Assembly: GCA_046331625.1 (NCBI GenBank)
Contig: JAXLQL010000068.1
Coordinates: 1 to 5,733 of the forward strand
Source of the DNA: JAXLQL01 sp046331625
GTDB taxonomy: Bacteria > Acidobacteriota > Terriglobia > Bryobacterales > Bryobacteraceae
DNA: 5,733 bases
Direction of reading: 5' to 3'
Shown here: positions 1 through 5,733 of the stretch, piece by piece
How positions within the stretch are numbered: position 1 is the stretch's first letter
Layout: every line of letters starts with the position of its first letter
Notes under the pieces: model-generated
Seen by the model: the letters and a program-made list of their open reading frames with translations, nothing else
Told to the model about the DNA's origin: nothing
The model's database searches: none
Program-made: the position numbers and the translations under genes

Positions 1-25
1 AAAGTACACTTCGCCAGTCGTTCAT
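1..25 (-). CDS. Possible start of a downstream gene, cut off by the window edge
   Basis: On the minus strand an ATG at 25-23 is preceded by GGAG (complement of 32-35) with a 6-base spacer, which is a good Shine-Dalgarno arrangement. The frame stays open to the left edge and gives only eight residues, MNDWRSVL. An in-frame ATG at 37-35 is an alternative start. If real, this gene would follow the amidohydrolase in the same direction after about 170 bp. Eight residues cannot identify a family, and an open frame this short can arise by chance, so this is only a candidate. Confidence 0.18.
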
Positions 26-60
26 CCGGCACTCCATCAATCCCCGGTGAGAATTGCAGG

Positions 61-143
61 TTAGCCAGCGCGGGACTTCAGTCCCGCTGCCCGCGCCAAG
101 TCCGCCCCTGCGAGTTTCAGCCGCTTGGACCGGAGTCCCGCCG
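61..143. repeat. Cluster of small GGGACT-type palindromes, possible dispersed intergenic repeat
   Basis: This non-coding tail after the amidohydrolase holds two related hairpins. One spans 70-87 and has a perfect 7-bp stem, GCGGGAC/GTCCCGC, with loop TTCA. The other spans 127-138 and has stem GGAC/GTCC with loop CGGA. The octamer AGTCCCGC occurs in both, at 80-87 and 134-141, each time including the right arm. A further related sequence, CAAGTCCGCC, lies between them at 97-106. Neither hairpin is followed by a T-run on either strand, so a classic intrinsic terminator is not supported, although the structures could still protect an mRNA 3' end. The repetition of one palindromic core resembles REP-like extragenic elements, but only a genome-wide search can show that it is dispersed. 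Confidence 0.45.
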
Positions 144-193
144 CAGGTGGCCGCGTCCGATGCGCGGCTGCGGCATGGCGCCCGCGCTGGACC

Positions 194-1216
194 TCAGTCA
201 AGTCCATCCAGCCGATAGAACCGGCTGGCCGTTTCCGCAAACAGATCGGCCTTCTCCGAAGCGCTCGCCCCTCTGACGATCCGCTTGCAGGCATTCCAGA
301 ACACGCCATAGCCATAGGAGACCTTGTCCACCGGAAAGTTGCCCTCGAACATGGCGCGTGACACCCCGAACGCTTCGATGCAAGTCTCGAAGTAAGGCCG
401 GAACGCGGCAGCCAGAACTTCCGAGGATGGCGGTTCGGATTGCTCTTGGAAACCAAAGCCGGTGTAGCGCATGCCGAGTCCGCCGAGCTTGATGTAGACA
501 TTGGGGCACGCCGCAAGCGCCTTGATGGATGCCGCCCAACGCGAAAACACTTCGTCGCGCCGGCCGCGGTAGGCGCCGATTCCCAGCGGGATCCCAGCGT
601 GGTCGAGCACGAACCGCACATTCGGAAAAGCACCGGCCAGATCGCCGAGTTCCGGAATCTGCGGGTGATACACCATCGCATCGAAAGAAAGGCCCAGCCT
701 GCCCAGCACGGCAATGCCCTCGCGAAAGGTCTTGTCGGCAAGCCGCGATGCCGGCGAAGGATAGTCGGGATTGTTGATGGATGTGTCGGCGTCCCAGGTG
801 GTGATGTGACGGATGCCGCGAAGCCGATCGCCTCCGGCGCGCAGGTGCGCATGCAACACGGGCTCCACGCGGCTCCCCAGCATCAGGTCCACATGCGCGA
901 CGATGCCGGCGCATGCGCGTGCCCGGCCAAGAACTCCGCTCGCGAACATCGCCGCGGCTCCGTTGGCGAACTCCGTCTCGCCCACTGGCCGCATCTCGAC
1001 AGGTCCGCCGCTCCGGTACATCGAACGGGCTTGGACATACACCGTCGCGACGATGTTATGGCCGCTGTCGAGGTCCGCCGCGAGGTCGTCCGTCAAATAG
1101 CGCCACCCTGGCCTGAGCCACAGATGGTGAAGCGAGTCGACGATCGGCAGTTCGGGCTCGAGGGCCGGCTCCTGAACGCGCTCCAGCCAATCCGGGCGAA
1201 CCATGGCAGTACTCAT
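194..1216 (-). CDS. Amidohydrolase family 2 protein (COG3618-like TIM-barrel hydrolase) with altered HxH motif
   Basis: The 340-residue product resembles the Amidohydrolase_2 family (PF04909/COG3618), cytoplasmic TIM-barrel enzymes that hydrolyse small cyclic esters, lactones or amides. The substrate here is unknown. Family-like signatures are IVDSLHHLW near residues 25-33, RPVGETEF at 76-83, GIRHITTWDAD at 134-144, FVLDHAGIPLGIG at 202-214 with H206, IKLGGLGMR at 242-250 and FEGNFPVDK at 290-298. No signal peptide is seen. The usual strand-1 motif is DxHxH. Here it reads D27-S-L29-H-H31, so the first metal-binding His is replaced by Leu. The strand-8 position that is Asp in many relatives is Asn293, which I believe is also found in the NFPVDK subgroup. 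Metal binding may therefore be weak or absent. The start is ATG 1216, because a possible AGGCGG lies 6 bases upstream. An in-frame ATG at 1261 would overlap the kinase, and ATG 1204 lacks a ribosome site. The gene follows the kinase by 10 bp, suggesting one transcript. Confidence 0.88.
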   Translation of the reverse strand: MSTAMVRPDWLERVQEPALEPELPIVDSLHHLWLRPGWRYLTDDLAADLDSGHNIVATVYVQARSMYRSGGPVEMRPVGETEFANGAAAMFASGVLGRARACAGIVAHVDLMLGSRVEPVLHAHLRAGGDRLRGIRHITTWDADTSINNPDYPSPASRLADKTFREGIAVLGRLGLSFDAMVYHPQIPELGDLAGAFPNVRFVLDHAGIPLGIGAYRGRRDEVFSRWAASIKALAACPNVYIKLGGLGMRYTGFGFQEQSEPPSSEVLAAAFRPYFETCIEAFGVSRAMFEGNFPVDKVSYGYGVFWNACKRIVRGASASEKADLFAETASRFYRLDGLD

Positions 1217-1222
1217 CGGATG

Positions 1223-1228
1223 CCGCCT
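1223..1228 (-). promoter_or_regulatory. Probable ribosome binding site of the amidohydrolase, overlapping the kinase stop
   Basis: Read on the minus strand, AGGCGG begins inside the TAG stop of the kinase (1229-1227) and ends 6 bases before ATG 1216. It supports that start over the in-frame ATGs at 1261 and 1204. The overlap of stop codon and ribosome site is compatible with translational coupling, so amidohydrolase synthesis may follow kinase translation. The match to the consensus GGAGG is only partial. Confidence 0.4.
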
Positions 1229-3941
1229 ACTTCCCCTCTGGCGCTTTCCGCCGCAATTCATCGAGGAAATTCAGCAGGAACGTAAGGTGGGTCGCCGGCT
1301 TCTCCGCTGCCTCATCGGCCACCATCGCCGCCAGGCGTTTGCCATCCGGCGCAAGGGCATAGTTTGAGTAAAAGCCGACATTCCGCAACCGCGTCTTCGT
1401 CCAAAGGCGAGGCTTCTCGGCGATGAAGGAGTCACCTTTGATGGTATAGCTGACGGCTACCACCTGCCGGTCGAAAGTTTCAAACAGCAATTCTCGGCCG
1501 TTGTTTGACCAGACGGGAAAGCGCGCTCCGTCATTGGAAATCTGCACTATACCTCCAGGCCCCGGATACCGGCGCACGTACACTTCCAAGGTCCCAGATT
1601 CGTTCGACGCGTACGCCAGCCAGCGCCCGTCGGGTGAAAACGCAGGAGTGTTCTCGTACGCGGATGTCCCGAGAAACGGCTCCGGTTTGCCCAGCGCAAG
1701 CCCGAGCGAGTCCGGCTCGCCGCCACTCGTGACCGGAGCGACGTAGATATCATTGCCACCGCTTCCAGGCTGCGCCACAGCCAAGTGTGTTCCGTCTGGT
1801 GAGAAGGAGTGCGGAAACGCCAACGGATTGCCCTGGGTCAACTTCTTCGCTTCACCGGTACCGTCTGACCTCACCCCGTACAGTCCGGGCGCGGCTGGAT
1901 TCGTGGATCGGAAAACGATGTACTTCCCGTCGGGAGTCCAAACAGGGTAGGCATTCGTACCAGCCAGGAAGCTCAAGCGCGAAGGCGCGTCGAGATCGAG
2001 GTCCTTCACCCATATATCCGCTCCCTTGCCGCTGTTCATCGAAAATACCAGCCGCCTACCGTCCGGAGAGAAGCGCGGACTGAAGTAGCGTCCAGTTGGA
2101 GAGTGGAGCGCCTGTGTTCTCCCAGAGCCATCCACCCAGGAGATCGGCCATCCCAGCTCCGACTGCCGCGCAGGGAGGTAGACGAACGTTCCGTTTCGCG
2201 CAAACGCGAAATCCCCGCCTGCCGCCGAAGTGCTGTCGACGTCATCCAAAATCGGCGTGGAAGATCCTATGGGGGCCAAACGGCCCGCGTGGAAGGGAAC
2301 AGCGAAAAGCGTGGTTTGGCTCAGGTAGACGACATGGCCGGTATCGCTCGGTCCGGCGGATCCGGCAAGATATCGGGCAAAACGGCCTCCCCGAACAATG
2401 GTCTTTCGTTCGCCGGTCTCGAGTGAGAGCACATCGATGTTGGCGTCGTCGTAGGTCGTGCCTACCTGCGCAGCCACGGTGAGAAGCACCGCCCGCCTAC
2501 CGGGAAGCACCTGCGGCCAGCGATGCGTGGCCTCTCCGGGACCCAAATTCGTGACCAGCTTAGGCATGCCGCCACCGGAAGGTACTCGCGAAAGGCCGCC
2601 GGCCAGGTCGAGCGCCGCGATGATATGTCCGTCGTCTTCCCAGCTTCCGCCGTAGCCGAAGGGCGCGCCGCACAAGGTTACAGCCGCGCCCCCATCTGCC
2701 GCGATCTTCTTGAGTTTGTCCTGCGTGAAGAAACCGATCCAATCGCCCTCCGGCGAGAACAACGGAGAGTAGGCTCCCTCGGTTCCTGCCAGCGGTGTGA
2801 ACTGGCCTTGGTTAAGCAGCCGGGTGTGAATGCGCACCTTGCCATCCAGACTGCGCATGGTGACTGCCAGGCGGGTACCATCCGGGGAAAGGGCGAGCAT
2901 GCTTCCTCCGGCTCCGGTGATGACGTCAGCCCTCGCCAGCGGGGTGTCGGGCGCCGCCTCCACGTTCAAGCGCACCAGCGGTCGCAGGGGCTCGGTTCGC
3001 GAAGCGGAGCGGTACCAGCCTGCGCTCACTAGGACGAGTGCCACCGTCGAGCCCGCAGCCACGATCCATGGCCAGCGGGTTGCTTTCTCCTGCTGGAGAA
3101 CAGCGGCCGGCGGCTCCGGCGGCGGCGTGCGCAACTCGAGCGCGACATCGCGCATTGATTGCCACCGGTCGTCAGGATCCTTCGCGAGACAGCGCCGCAC
3201 CAGCCGCTCGAGCCACGCCGGCGTGAACGGCTTCACCGCCATCGGCGCCGGATCGGCCGACAGAATCGCCCCCACCAGGCTCGAGTAACTCTTGCCTTGA
3301 AACGCCTTCTGCCCGGTGACCATCTCGTACAGCACTGCTCCGAACGCCCAGACGTCGCTGCGTGCGTCTGCTTCGCGGCCTTCGAACTGCTCCGGCGCCA
3401 TGTACTGCGGCGTGCCCATCACGGCGCCTTCGGTGGTCAATGCCGCCGTCAGCGTCGCCTCCGAGGGCGTGGGCTTGGTCGATGACTTCGCGAGGCCGAA
3501 GTCGAGCACCTTCACGCCATCGCGCGTGAGCATGATGTTCTGCGGCTTCACATCGCGATGCGTCACCCCGGCCCGGTGCGCACGGTCCAACGCGTCGGCG
3601 ATCTGCACCGCGAATGCGAGCGCCTGATCCAGCGGAAGCGCGCCCTTCTCGAGGCGCGCCGCCAGCGTCTCGCCGTCGATCATCTCCATCACCATGTAGC
3701 CCGGACCAATGTCGTGCAGCGTGCAGATGTGGGGATGATTCAGCGACGCGACGGTGCGGGCTTCGCGTTCGAAACGGGCCCGCAGGTCTTCGCGCTTGGC
3801 GATGTGTTCGGGCAGGACCTTGATGGCGACCGTTCGGTCAAGCCGCGTATCGCGAGCCTTGTACACCTCGCCCATCCCGCCTGCGCCAATGGGCGAAAGG
3901 ATTTCGTAAGGTCCGAGTTTGTCGCCGGTGGTCAACGGCAT
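1227..3941 (-). CDS. Membrane-anchored Ser/Thr protein kinase with C-terminal TolB/PD40 beta-propeller
   Basis: The 904-residue protein starts with a complete Hanks-type (PknB-like) kinase domain, roughly residues 11-270. Visible elements are the glycine loop IGAGGMGEVY (18-27), ATP-anchoring K41, helix-C E60, catalytic loop HRDVKPQN (128-135, D130), DFG (147-149), GTPQYMAPEQ (176-185) and DVWAFG (196-201). All catalytic residues are present. It is an RD kinase, and the activation segment (150-175) is rich in Ser and Thr, so autophosphorylation is likely. A proline-rich linker leads to one hydrophobic helix at about 290-309. The rest, about 320-890, carries PD40/WD40-like blades with SPDG-type turns near 351, 395, 625, 669, 714, 769 and 864. 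It should form a periplasmic propeller that senses a ligand or partner. The start is fixed by an in-frame TGA only 9 bases upstream (3951-3953). No clear Shine-Dalgarno is seen. The architecture is typical of Acidobacteria; ligand and substrates are unknown. Confidence 0.95.
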   Translation of the reverse strand: MPLTTGDKLGPYEILSPIGAGGMGEVYKARDTRLDRTVAIKVLPEHIAKREDLRARFEREARTVASLNHPHICTLHDIGPGYMVMEMIDGETLAARLEKGALPLDQALAFAVQIADALDRAHRAGVTHRDVKPQNIMLTRDGVKVLDFGLAKSSTKPTPSEATLTAALTTEGAVMGTPQYMAPEQFEGREADARSDVWAFGAVLYEMVTGQKAFQGKSYSSLVGAILSADPAPMAVKPFTPAWLERLVRRCLAKDPDDRWQSMRDVALELRTPPPEPPAAVLQQEKATRWPWIVAAGSTVALVLVSAGWYRSASRTEPLRPLVRLNVEAAPDTPLARADVITGAGGSMLALSPDGTRLAVTMRSLDGKVRIHTRLLNQGQFTPLAGTEGAYSPLFSPEGDWIGFFTQDKLKKIAADGGAAVTLCGAPFGYGGSWEDDGHIIAALDLAGGLSRVPSGGGMPKLVTNLGPGEATHRWPQVLPGRRAVLLTVAAQVGTTYDDANIDVLSLETGERKTIVRGGRFARYLAGSAGPSDTGHVVYLSQTTLFAVPFHAGRLAPIGSSTPILDDVDSTSAAGGDFAFARNGTFVYLPARQSELGWPISWVDGSGRTQALHSPTGRYFSPRFSPDGRRLVFSMNSGKGADIWVKDLDLDAPSRLSFLAGTNAYPVWTPDGKYIVFRSTNPAAPGLYGVRSDGTGEAKKLTQGNPLAFPHSFSPDGTHLAVAQPGSGGNDIYVAPVTSGGEPDSLGLALGKPEPFLGTSAYENTPAFSPDGRWLAYASNESGTLEVYVRRYPGPGGIVQISNDGARFPVWSNNGRELLFETFDRQVVAVSYTIKGDSFIAEKPRLWTKTRLRNVGFYSNYALAPDGKRLAAMVADEAAEKPATHLTFLLNFLDELRRKAPEGK

Positions 3942-3988
3942 GGGAGCGGATCAGCCAAGTTTATCCGATCCGGAGCATTCCCGGTAGA

Positions 3989-4014
3989 CTACATGCCTTG
4001 ACAGCCTACATGCC
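3989..4014. repeat. Short direct repeat at the end of the ATPase-nuclease gene
   Basis: The nonamer CTACATGCC occurs at 3989-3997 and again at 4006-4014, 17 bp apart start to start. On the minus strand the second copy contains the last codons and TAG stop of the ATPase-nuclease (GGCATGTAG), and the first copy repeats that same stop-containing string just downstream. The surrounding 64-bp spacer (3942-4005) also has a 5-bp inverted repeat, GGATC (3948-3952) and GATCC (3967-3971), close to the kinase start. It has no T-run and no convincing sigma-70 promoter. A small local duplication or chance are both possible. Confidence 0.35.
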
Positions 4015-5589
4015 CCAGACAATGACAGACTTGCCACTCGGCGTGGCTCCCGGACGCCGGTAAATCTTCTCGTCCCAACTGATTTCTTTCCGAGGATCGA
4101 AGATCACCAGATGCGCGTCGTCGCAACCGGTCTTGTCCATGTAACCCGCAATCTGGACCAGCCCCGATTCCACGGTCTTGTCGAGCGACTTCCGCAGCAC
4201 CTTCGTTTCGATCACGAAGCGCTGCTCGCCCCACTTCACCAACAAATCCGTGCGATGCAGCCCCAAAGCGTACTCGCGATCGATGGATCCGCCGCCGTTG
4301 ACGATCCGTTGCAGGAAGGCCTGCAGGATCAAATGCGGTCCGGCTTCCTTGTACTCGTAGCGTCCCAGCCAGCTCTCGGAGTTCTCGCGGTAGAACTGCT
4401 GGAAGTTCTCGAGCATTTTGATCATGTCGAGGCGTCCGTCGGGCAACACGTACCAGGCCTGCCGCTCGCGCGTGAGAAACGCATCCTGCATCCTGTGGTT
4501 CAGCTCGCGCGGAATCACTTCTTTGTAGATGCCGTTGGAGATCTCGAGTCCATTCGGTCCGCGCCGGATCAGCCCCAGGTCGATCGCGTAGCGAACGTGA
4601 TCGCTGTCGACCAGCTCGAGTCCAGTCTCGTCTTCCGCCGCGACAATCGGCTCAATCACGGCGCGCACGCGTTCTTCTTTCAGCTTGTCCGTCAACTGAT
4701 CCAGATGCGTCACGCGCTTCAGGATGAGATTCTCCTTGGCCTGTTCGATCATGGCCGCGGTTACTGGCTTCGAGCGATCAGTCTCCAGGCGGAAGCACGC
4801 CTGGTCCGCCAGCGCATTCACTAGCCAGGGCTGACCCTGCGTGTAAGTCCACACGAGGTCATAGACAGGCGCCTCGAAGCGCTGCCCGGTTTCCGCTGTG
4901 TGTTGCTCGTAGAGTTGCCGGACGTCGGCGGGCGTGAAGTCGCCCATGCGCAGGGACTCGGCCTTCACGTTGAACGCGCTGCCTCCGGTGATGACTTCCC
5001 GGGTCCCATGGATCCGGTAGTCCTGCAGGTCTCGGACTCCGCACAACACGATGCTCTGGGGGAAGGCCTGTGGACGGTGGGCGTATCCGGCGCGCAATTG
5101 GCGCAGCACTGAGATCAGGCTGTCGCCCACCAGCGCATCGATCTCGTCGATCAGGAGCACGATCGGCTGTTCCGAGTGAGCGCACCAACGCGAAAGCAGC
5201 AGGCGCAGGGCGTCCGTGCCGCCTCCATCCGCGAGAGACGCCGCACGAATGCTGGCAGGATAGGGATCGGCCAGGTAGCGCTCGGCAAGATCGGCAATCA
5301 CCGACAGGATTGCCTGCATTGCCCCGGCGGCGTCATCCCGATTCGCTTGCGCGCCTTCGATGTTGATGTACAGCGCCTTGTAGCGGCCTGCTTCATTGAT
5401 CGCGGCCATCAGTGCCAGCAGTGCCGAGGTCTTGCCCGTCTGACGAGGAGCATGCATGATGAAGTATCGCCGGGCGTCCATCAGACTCAGAATCTCGCGC
5501 TGGTCCACGCGCGCGAGGGGCGGGAGGAAGTAGTGGATGTCCGGCTGAACCGGCCCTTCGGTACAGAAACGCTTCACTTCGTTTCTCAT
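4006..5589 (-). CDS. AAA-like ATPase with C-terminal PD-(D/E)XK nuclease-like domain
   Basis: The 527-residue protein belongs to a widespread, poorly characterised family usually named ATP-binding or AAA-like protein. The N-terminus has the family's PVQPDIHYFLPPLARVD stretch (13-29). Walker A is APRQTGKTS (47-55, K53), Walker B is IVLLIDEIDAL (143-153, D148 and E149), and a likely sensor-1 strand is IVLCGVRD (180-187). GQPWLVNALA (252-261) lies in the helical lid region, and LGLIRRGPNGLEISNGIYKE (338-357) looks like a winged-helix segment. The C-terminal part carries a PD-(D/E)XK nuclease pattern: D448 in HRTDLL, E461 and K463 in FVIETKV, and QIAGY (479-483) as the QxxxY motif. Both the ATPase and nuclease sites look intact. 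Similar proteins are suspected of roles in mobile-element or defence biology, but the target and activity here are inference. An in-frame TAG at 5640-5638 restricts the start to ATG 5589, though no clear Shine-Dalgarno precedes it. The kinase follows 64 bp downstream on the same strand. Confidence 0.87.
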   Translation of the reverse strand: MRNEVKRFCTEGPVQPDIHYFLPPLARVDQREILSLMDARRYFIMHAPRQTGKTSALLALMAAINEAGRYKALYINIEGAQANRDDAAGAMQAILSVIADLAERYLADPYPASIRAASLADGGGTDALRLLLSRWCAHSEQPIVLLIDEIDALVGDSLISVLRQLRAGYAHRPQAFPQSIVLCGVRDLQDYRIHGTREVITGGSAFNVKAESLRMGDFTPADVRQLYEQHTAETGQRFEAPVYDLVWTYTQGQPWLVNALADQACFRLETDRSKPVTAAMIEQAKENLILKRVTHLDQLTDKLKEERVRAVIEPIVAAEDETGLELVDSDHVRYAIDLGLIRRGPNGLEISNGIYKEVIPRELNHRMQDAFLTRERQAWYVLPDGRLDMIKMLENFQQFYRENSESWLGRYEYKEAGPHLILQAFLQRIVNGGGSIDREYALGLHRTDLLVKWGEQRFVIETKVLRKSLDKTVESGLVQIAGYMDKTGCDDAHLVIFDPRKEISWDEKIYRRPGATPSGKSVIVWGM

Positions 5590-5630
5590 GGTAACGGGTT
5601 GCTCGAAACCCGGACGGACGACTCTGCGCC
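5590..5630. promoter_or_regulatory. Compact divergent intergenic region
   Basis: Only 41 bp separate the minus-strand ATG of the ATPase-nuclease from the plus-strand ATG of the glycosyltransferase-like gene. This is too short for two full separate promoters, so each promoter probably reaches into the opposite gene, or the glycosyltransferase starts further in. No convincing -35/-10 pair or strong ribosome site is seen on either strand. The call rests on position, not on a recognised motif. Confidence 0.3.
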
Positions 5631-5733
5631 ATGATGGCTACGTTATCTTGTTTGTACAAGGGTCAGAAGATCACCGTCATCATCCCCTGCCTCAATGAAG
5701 AACAGGGGGGCGCCGACTACAAGATGTGGGTCG
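5631..5733 (+). CDS. N-terminus of a probable family 2 glycosyltransferase, truncated by the window edge
   Basis: From ATG 5631 the frame is open for 34 codons to the edge. Residues 13-24, KITVIIPCLNEE, are the classic first beta strand and nucleotide-sugar contact region of GT2 (GT-A fold) glycosyltransferases, which transfer sugars from nucleotide or polyprenyl donors in glycan and lipid glycosylation. Only this motif is visible, so donor, acceptor and membrane segments cannot be judged. Alternative starts are ATG 5634 and TTG 5652. The last would place the motif closer to the N-terminus, as is usual. After NEEQG the residues GADYKMWV do not look like the usual helix following this motif, and a six-G run (5705-5710) sits exactly there, so a frame error or unusual variant is possible. 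The gene is divergent from the ATPase-nuclease and probably separately transcribed. Confidence 0.6.
   Translation, partial: MMATLSCLYKGQKITVIIPCLNEEQGGADYKMWV
5647..5660. repeat. Small inverted repeat at the start of the glycosyltransferase-like gene
   Basis: CTTGT (5647-5651) and ACAAG (5656-5660) form an inverted repeat around TTGT, and the 8-mer TTGTACAA (5652-5659) is itself a perfect palindrome. It lies in a local AT-rich patch 58-71 bp upstream of the ATPase-nuclease start codon, where a promoter or operator for that gene could sit. It overlaps the possible TTG start of the glycosyltransferase. Palindromes this short are common by chance. Confidence 0.25.

Noticed and set aside
70..87. 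Intrinsic terminator of the amidohydrolase unit
   Set aside because: The 7-bp GC-rich stem is good, but no T-run follows on the minus strand, where GCTGGCTAACC comes next, or on the plus strand. It was kept only as a palindromic repeat.
61..852. 263-codon minus-strand frame running past the end of the amidohydrolase
   Set aside because: Most of it overlaps the amidohydrolase in another frame, and the remainder reads through the palindromic tail. Its composition is low in complexity and rich in Arg and Ser, with no family motif.
440..1285. 281-codon open frame on the plus strand
   Set aside because: It lies antisense to the amidohydrolase over nearly its whole length. The minus-strand protein has clear family motifs, while this translation has none and is the Arg/His-rich type expected from GC-rich shadow frames.
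3961..3990. Possible promoter for the kinase (GATAAA on the minus strand in the spacer)
   Set aside because: GATAAA matches the -10 consensus at only four of six positions, and the hexamer 17 bases upstream (TCTACC) is a poor -35. This is not enough to call a promoter.
3998..4003. Perfect TTGACA (-35-like) on the plus strand
   Set aside because: It points into the antisense strand of the ATPase-nuclease, no good -10 follows at 16-18 bases (the sequence near 4021 is AATGAC), and no plus-strand gene lies downstream.
4111..4824. 237-codon open frame on the plus strand
   Set aside because: It is antisense to the ATPase-nuclease, whose nuclease and winged-helix motifs lie in exactly this part. 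No recognisable domain appears in the plus-strand translation.
5393..5659. 88-codon minus-strand frame overlapping the start of the ATPase-nuclease
   Set aside because: It shares the region coding for Walker A in a different frame and shows no motif of its own.
1..5733. CRISPR array, tRNA/rRNA genes, transposase or phage genes
   Set aside because: No regularly spaced repeats, no cloverleaf-like or rRNA-like segments and no integrase or transposase motifs were seen on either strand.

Overview
The window is GC-rich and tightly packed. Three complete genes lie head to tail on the minus strand, and the 5' end of a fourth gene points the other way at the right edge. The strongest taxonomic hint is the central gene. 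It encodes a Ser/Thr protein kinase fused through one membrane helix to a long TolB/PD40-type beta-propeller, an architecture greatly expanded in Acidobacteria such as the Solibacter lineage. Base composition and the other families fit that group. This is inference from protein style, not a database match.

Layout from right to left, which is the direction of minus-strand transcription. (a) 5631-5733 (+) is the N-terminus of a probable family 2 glycosyltransferase, cut by the window edge. (b) 5590-5630 is a 41-bp gap between divergent start codons. (c) 5589-4006 (-) encodes a 527-residue AAA-like ATPase with a C-terminal PD-(D/E)XK nuclease-like domain. (d) 4005-3942 is a 64-bp spacer with a small direct repeat. 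(e) 3941-1227 (-) encodes the 904-residue kinase. (f) After a 10-bp gap, 1216-194 (-) encodes a 340-residue COG3618-type amidohydrolase in which the first histidine of the metal-binding HxH motif is leucine. (g) 193-1 is a short non-coding tail with a cluster of small related palindromes. A possible start codon of a further minus-strand gene lies at the extreme left edge.

The kinase and amidohydrolase are probably co-transcribed: their gap is 10 bp and a possible Shine-Dalgarno overlaps the kinase stop codon. The ATPase-nuclease may belong to the same unit, because its 64-bp spacer to the kinase shows no convincing terminator or promoter. No shared pathway can be read from the families. The kinase would sense or bind something outside the cytoplasm, the ATPase-nuclease would act on nucleic acid or as an NTP-driven switch, and the hydrolase would act on a small molecule. 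The most notable single observation is the altered metal site of the amidohydrolase. The most system-like one is the ATPase-nuclease next to a signalling kinase. No RNA gene, CRISPR array, transposase or insertion sequence was seen.
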